From NCBI GenBank assembly GCA_964404765.1, contig CAYOLL010000213.1, positions 1-9,518 on the forward strand: 9,518 bases of DNA. Reading direction: 5' to 3'. This document shows positions 7,181 through 9,518 of the stretch, piece by piece. The stretch is from CAYOLL01 sp964404765 [NCBI: uncultured Gemmatimonadota bacterium] (lineage in GTDB: Bacteria > 4572-55). The notes under the pieces were generated by a model. The model was not told where the DNA came from. It did not search any database and saw only the letters and a list, made by a program, of their open reading frames with translations. The translations under genes and the position numbers were made by a program. The first letter of the stretch is position 1. The number at the start of each line of letters is the position of its first letter.

Positions 7181-7221
7181 CGGCACGATTTTTTGGTGGC
7201 ATTATAGTGTTGGTAAAACCA

Positions 7222-7313
7222 AACCTTGCGAAGCTTGCGAAGGTTAAACTTGCAGCGGAAGTCAATATTTTCAAGGCTTTCACAAACTTACAGGCGGAAA
7301 CCTTCGCAAGGTT
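7222..7313. repeat. Palindromic repeat element built on AACCTTCGCAAGGTT-type arms
   Basis: At 7225-7242 the 9-mer CTTGCGAAG is tandemly duplicated, and with its flanks (7222-7245) it forms a near-palindrome. At 7299-7313 lies AACCTTCGCAAGGTT, whose halves can pair with either side of the first block over about 12 bp. The ~54 bp between are non-coding. The unit looks like a small dispersed (REP- or MITE-like) element placed between a terminator and the next gene. Its copy number cannot be seen from this window. Confidence 0.65.
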
Positions 7314-7366
7314 AGCCAGCGGTTATTGAGAAGTTACCAATCATCCTACTAACATGGAGCGTAATT

Positions 7367-8653
7367 ATGAGAACAATTTTATTCTTTGTATGTTTTGTCA
7401 GCTTAGCTTCCGCCTCGATAGCTCAAGGGGTATTGCGCGAAGCTATTACGGTCGGGGCGGATTTTGGCGTGGGAGCTCGGGCCATGGGCATGGGGGGGGC
7501 GCATGTGGCCACGGCTTCGGATGCCAGCGCTATGTACTGGAATCCGGCCGGGCTTGTTTTTTTGCGCCGAATAGAGCTGGCAACAACTTTGAGCCGGGAA
7601 AGCAGCAAAATTGAAACCCGCTTTTTTGACGGATTGGCAGAGAATACGGAACATAGCACCCGGCTTAACTCTATCGCACTGGGCTATCCCATCCCGACGT
7701 TACGTGGCAGTTTGGTTATTGGCGCGGCGGTTAACCGGGTTCATAGCTTTGATCAAACCTATATCCACGAGGGCTACAATACGCGCCTTGACTTTCAGAT
7801 TGAAGACGGCGATACCGTTTTTACCTCCGGCGATAGTTACGAGCGTGAGACCCAGACTTCAAGCGGCGGGCTATATACCTGGGTTTTGGCCTGCGCAGCC
7901 GATGTTTCCGAGCAGCTTTCACTGGGGCTGGCTTTAAACATCTGGGATGGCACATATAAAGGCGTTTTTGCGCTCGATGACACCGATCAACACGATGTTT
8001 GGTATTTTTCCGACGAGCATTTAACCCAGGAGGATGATTTTGATCTGGATGGGTTTAATGTTAGTTTTGGCGGGATTTATCGGGCGACGCGGCGCTTGAA
8101 TTTTGGCCTGGCGGTCAATTCGCAAGTTACACTTAGCTATGATGGTGAGCAGAAGGAGACCTTCAGCCGCGTCTGCGACGAAAGCGCTGATAACAATCAG
8201 TGTAATGAGGGTGACTATGAAGACTATTATACGTTTTCGGATTCCAAAATTCCCTGGACGTTTAGCTTTGGCGCGGCTTATACGGAAAAAATGTTCAAAC
8301 TGGCTTTTGACGCCAGCTACGCCGATTGGTCGGAGATTGACAAAAACCCGTTAGCGCAAGATTCCCGCTATAAAGAAACGCTTAAGCTCCGGGTCGGCGC
8401 TGAGACAATCATCCCCCACTCACCGGTTCGGTTGCGCGCTGGATTATATTCAGATCCGTTGCCTTATCAGGGCACCAAGATTGATAAGGATCGCCTCTTT
8501 GTGACGGTTGGTTTCGGCTTTTTGCTGGACCGCATTTTTGCCATTGATGTGGCTTACGTAACCGGTAATTGGAAGCGGGTTGATCCCAATTATCAATATG
8601 AGGCCAAAAACACTTCCAGCCGCCTTTTTTTGTCGGGCGCGTATCATTTTTAA
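7367..8653 (+). CDS. Outer-membrane beta-barrel protein, OMPP1/FadL/TodX-like
   Basis: The 428-residue protein has a signal peptide (about 1-19, ending SIAQ) and the family's N-terminal signature: GARAMGMGGAHVATASDASA followed by MYWNPAGL (about 36-63). In FadL-like proteins this region forms the hatch plugging the barrel. The length is close to FadL (about 420-450). The rest alternates hydrophobic and polar residues in beta-strand fashion and ends in Phe (GAYHF), the typical C-terminal residue of outer-membrane barrels. FadL-type porins import hydrophobic compounds such as fatty acids or aromatics; PorV/PorQ-like relatives share the signature, so the substrate is not predictable. A predicted loop has two Cys (C270, C279) amid Asp/Glu/Asn residues. 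The ATG at 7367 has GGAG (7356-7359) upstream; another ATG at 7354 is out of frame. It is probably cotranscribed with the hydrolase gene 27 bp downstream. Confidence 0.88.
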   Translation: MRTILFFVCFVSLASASIAQGVLREAITVGADFGVGARAMGMGGAHVATASDASAMYWNPAGLVFLRRIELATTLSRESSKIETRFFDGLAENTEHSTRLNSIALGYPIPTLRGSLVIGAAVNRVHSFDQTYIHEGYNTRLDFQIEDGDTVFTSGDSYERETQTSSGGLYTWVLACAADVSEQLSLGLALNIWDGTYKGVFALDDTDQHDVWYFSDEHLTQEDDFDLDGFNVSFGGIYRATRRLNFGLAVNSQVTLSYDGEQKETFSRVCDESADNNQCNEGDYEDYYTFSDSKIPWTFSFGAAYTEKMFKLAFDASYADWSEIDKNPLAQDSRYKETLKLRVGAETIIPHSPVRLRAGLYSDPLPYQGTKIDKDRLFVTVGFGFLLDRIFAIDVAYVTGNWKRVDPNYQYEAKNTSSRLFLSGAYHF

Positions 8654-8680
8654 CCGCAAATCCAATTGACGGAGGTACAA

Positions 8681-9481
8681 ATGACAAGGTACCGTGCGCT
8701 TGGTCAACTTACACTTGTGGCGATTGCGCTATTGGCTTTTTCGGCTGAAAGTTTTGGGGACGAAAAAGTGGTCGGGAATTTCCAGAAAGTAAGTTTTAAA
8801 TCGGACGACGGCCTGGAAGTGACCGCAGATTTGTACATGCCGCACAAAATAACCGCGCCGTTTATTGTCCTGTTTCATCAGGCGCGCTGGAGCCGCGGCG
8901 AATATCGCGAAATTGCGCCCAAACTGGTGGAACAGGGCTTTAACTGCATGGCAGTCGATCTGCGTTCTGGTGACGAGGTGAACGATGTGGACAACGAGAC
9001 CTTTAAGCGCGCCGCCGCAAAGAAATTAGCTGTTGATTATTTAGATGCTCTGCCGGATATGGTCGCTTCCGTTCGGTTTGCGAAAGAAAACTATGCCAAA
9101 GGTAAGCTTATTGTATGGGGCAGTTCTTATTCGGCAGCGCTGGCGATTGTTGTGGCCGGCGAATATCCCGGATTAATCAATGGCGTCGTGGCTTTTTCAC
9201 CGGCAGAGTATTTTGAGCGCGCCGGCAAAGGTGATAAATACATTACCAATGCCGCAAAAAAAGTGGATTGCCCGATATTTGTCACCTCGACCAAAAACGA
9301 GAAGGATAAATGGCAAGCTATTTACGGCGCGGTTTTGTCAGCGGATCGCGCGTCGTTTTTGCCGGAGACCGAGGGCAATCATGGTTCGCGCGCTCTGTGG
9401 AGCCGCTTCGAAGACAGTGGCGCATATTGGCAAGCTGTCGACAATTTTTTAACAACTCATTATTTACCTCACGTTCGCTAA
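8681..9481 (+). CDS. Exported alpha/beta hydrolase (dienelactone hydrolase-like)
   Basis: The product has 266 residues. An N-terminal signal peptide (about 1-26, hydrophobic core LTLVAIALLAF) suggests export to the periplasm or beyond. The fold is suggested by a FIVLFHQA strand-and-turn after the first strands (the oxyanion region, HxA instead of HGG), FNCMAVDLRSGDE, a nucleophile elbow at 147-151 (GSSYS, candidate nucleophile S149), and a late catalytic His in EGNHGS (H234). An acidic residue in TSTKNEKD (E207 or D209) could complete the triad. The elbow ends in Ser where most of the family has Gly. The ATG at 8681 is preceded by GGAGG (8671-8675) with five bases of spacing; a TTG at 8666 in the same frame lies upstream of that site and is unlikely to be used. 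Spacing from the barrel gene suggests an operon and a role in processing a lipophilic ester. The substrate is unknown. Confidence 0.87.
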   Translation: MTRYRALGQLTLVAIALLAFSAESFGDEKVVGNFQKVSFKSDDGLEVTADLYMPHKITAPFIVLFHQARWSRGEYREIAPKLVEQGFNCMAVDLRSGDEVNDVDNETFKRAAAKKLAVDYLDALPDMVASVRFAKENYAKGKLIVWGSSYSAALAIVVAGEYPGLINGVVAFSPAEYFERAGKGDKYITNAAKKVDCPIFVTSTKNEKDKWQAIYGAVLSADRASFLPETEGNHGSRALWSRFEDSGAYWQAVDNFLTTHYLPHVR

Positions 9482-9518
9482 TTTTCAAGTATCTTTTTAA
9501 ATTGTGCCTGATCGCCAC
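9478..9518 (-). CDS. Possible 3' end of a convergent minus-strand gene (partial)
   Basis: Read on the minus strand from 9516, one frame gives GDQAQFKKILEN and then TAG at 9480-9478. This has the look of an ordinary charged C-terminus, and the stop would overlap the stop of the hydrolase gene by two bases, as convergent genes often do. Only 12 codons are visible, so this could be chance. The other two minus frames are less protein-like. Confidence 0.28.
   Translation of the reverse strand, partial: GDQAQFKKILEN

Noticed and set aside
7126-7329. Plus-strand 67-codon open frame after the CxxCH lipoprotein
   Set aside because: It begins inside the strong terminator and consists mostly of the palindromic repeat element.
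8666-8680. Upstream TTG as the start of the hydrolase
   Set aside because: It would place the GGAGG ribosome site inside the coding sequence. The ATG at 8681 is correctly spaced and gives a normal signal peptide.

Overview
The window looks like a chromosomal segment of a Gram-negative bacterium. It encodes two lipoproteins with clear lipoboxes, an OmpA-type peptidoglycan anchor, a FadL/OMPP1-type outer-membrane barrel and an inner-membrane HtpX protease. GC content is moderate, Shine-Dalgarno sites are strong (GGAGG type), and there are sigma70-like promoters and T-run hairpin terminators. The mix of PEGA/TPR/OmpA lipoprotein, FadL-like barrel and CxxCH lipoprotein fits an uncultured or little-studied lineage, possibly of the FCB group (Calditrichota/KSB1-like). 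That placement is inference and is weak.

Left end (1-680): the first ~53 bp carry two copies of a 12-mer spaced 24 bp apart, which resembles the end of an IS21-family insertion sequence. Immediately inside lies a minus-strand reading frame (78-530) whose motifs look like a lysozyme/SLT transglycosylase domain. It lacks a normal N-terminus and signal peptide and is probably a truncated remnant.

Centre-left (681-3854): a 1057-residue multidomain signalling protein with TPRs, a histidine-kinase-like core, a pseudo-receiver, a coiled coil, PAS and a second kinase-like core. Both H-boxes lack the phosphoacceptor histidine, and the receiver keeps its aspartate but has lost the acidic pocket and the lysine. 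No partner regulator is visible. It is followed by an intergenic region (3855-4108) filled by a nested inverted-repeat element.

Centre (4109-6360): htpX, then a lipoprotein with TPR, PEGA and OmpA domains, expressed from a near-consensus promoter (TTGACA-17-TACAAT) and closed by a hairpin terminator.

Right (6550-9481): a Tyr/Trp-rich lipoprotein with one CxxCH motif and its own terminator, a second palindromic repeat element, then a probable two-gene operon of a FadL-like outer-membrane protein and an exported alpha/beta hydrolase. The last 41 bp may hold the 3' end of a convergent minus-strand gene.

Apart from the kinase-like protein, the genes share an envelope theme: membrane quality control, peptidoglycan anchoring, an outer-membrane transporter and a secreted hydrolase. 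No tRNA, rRNA or CRISPR array was seen. No complete new system is obvious; the most unusual item is the double-degenerate kinase.
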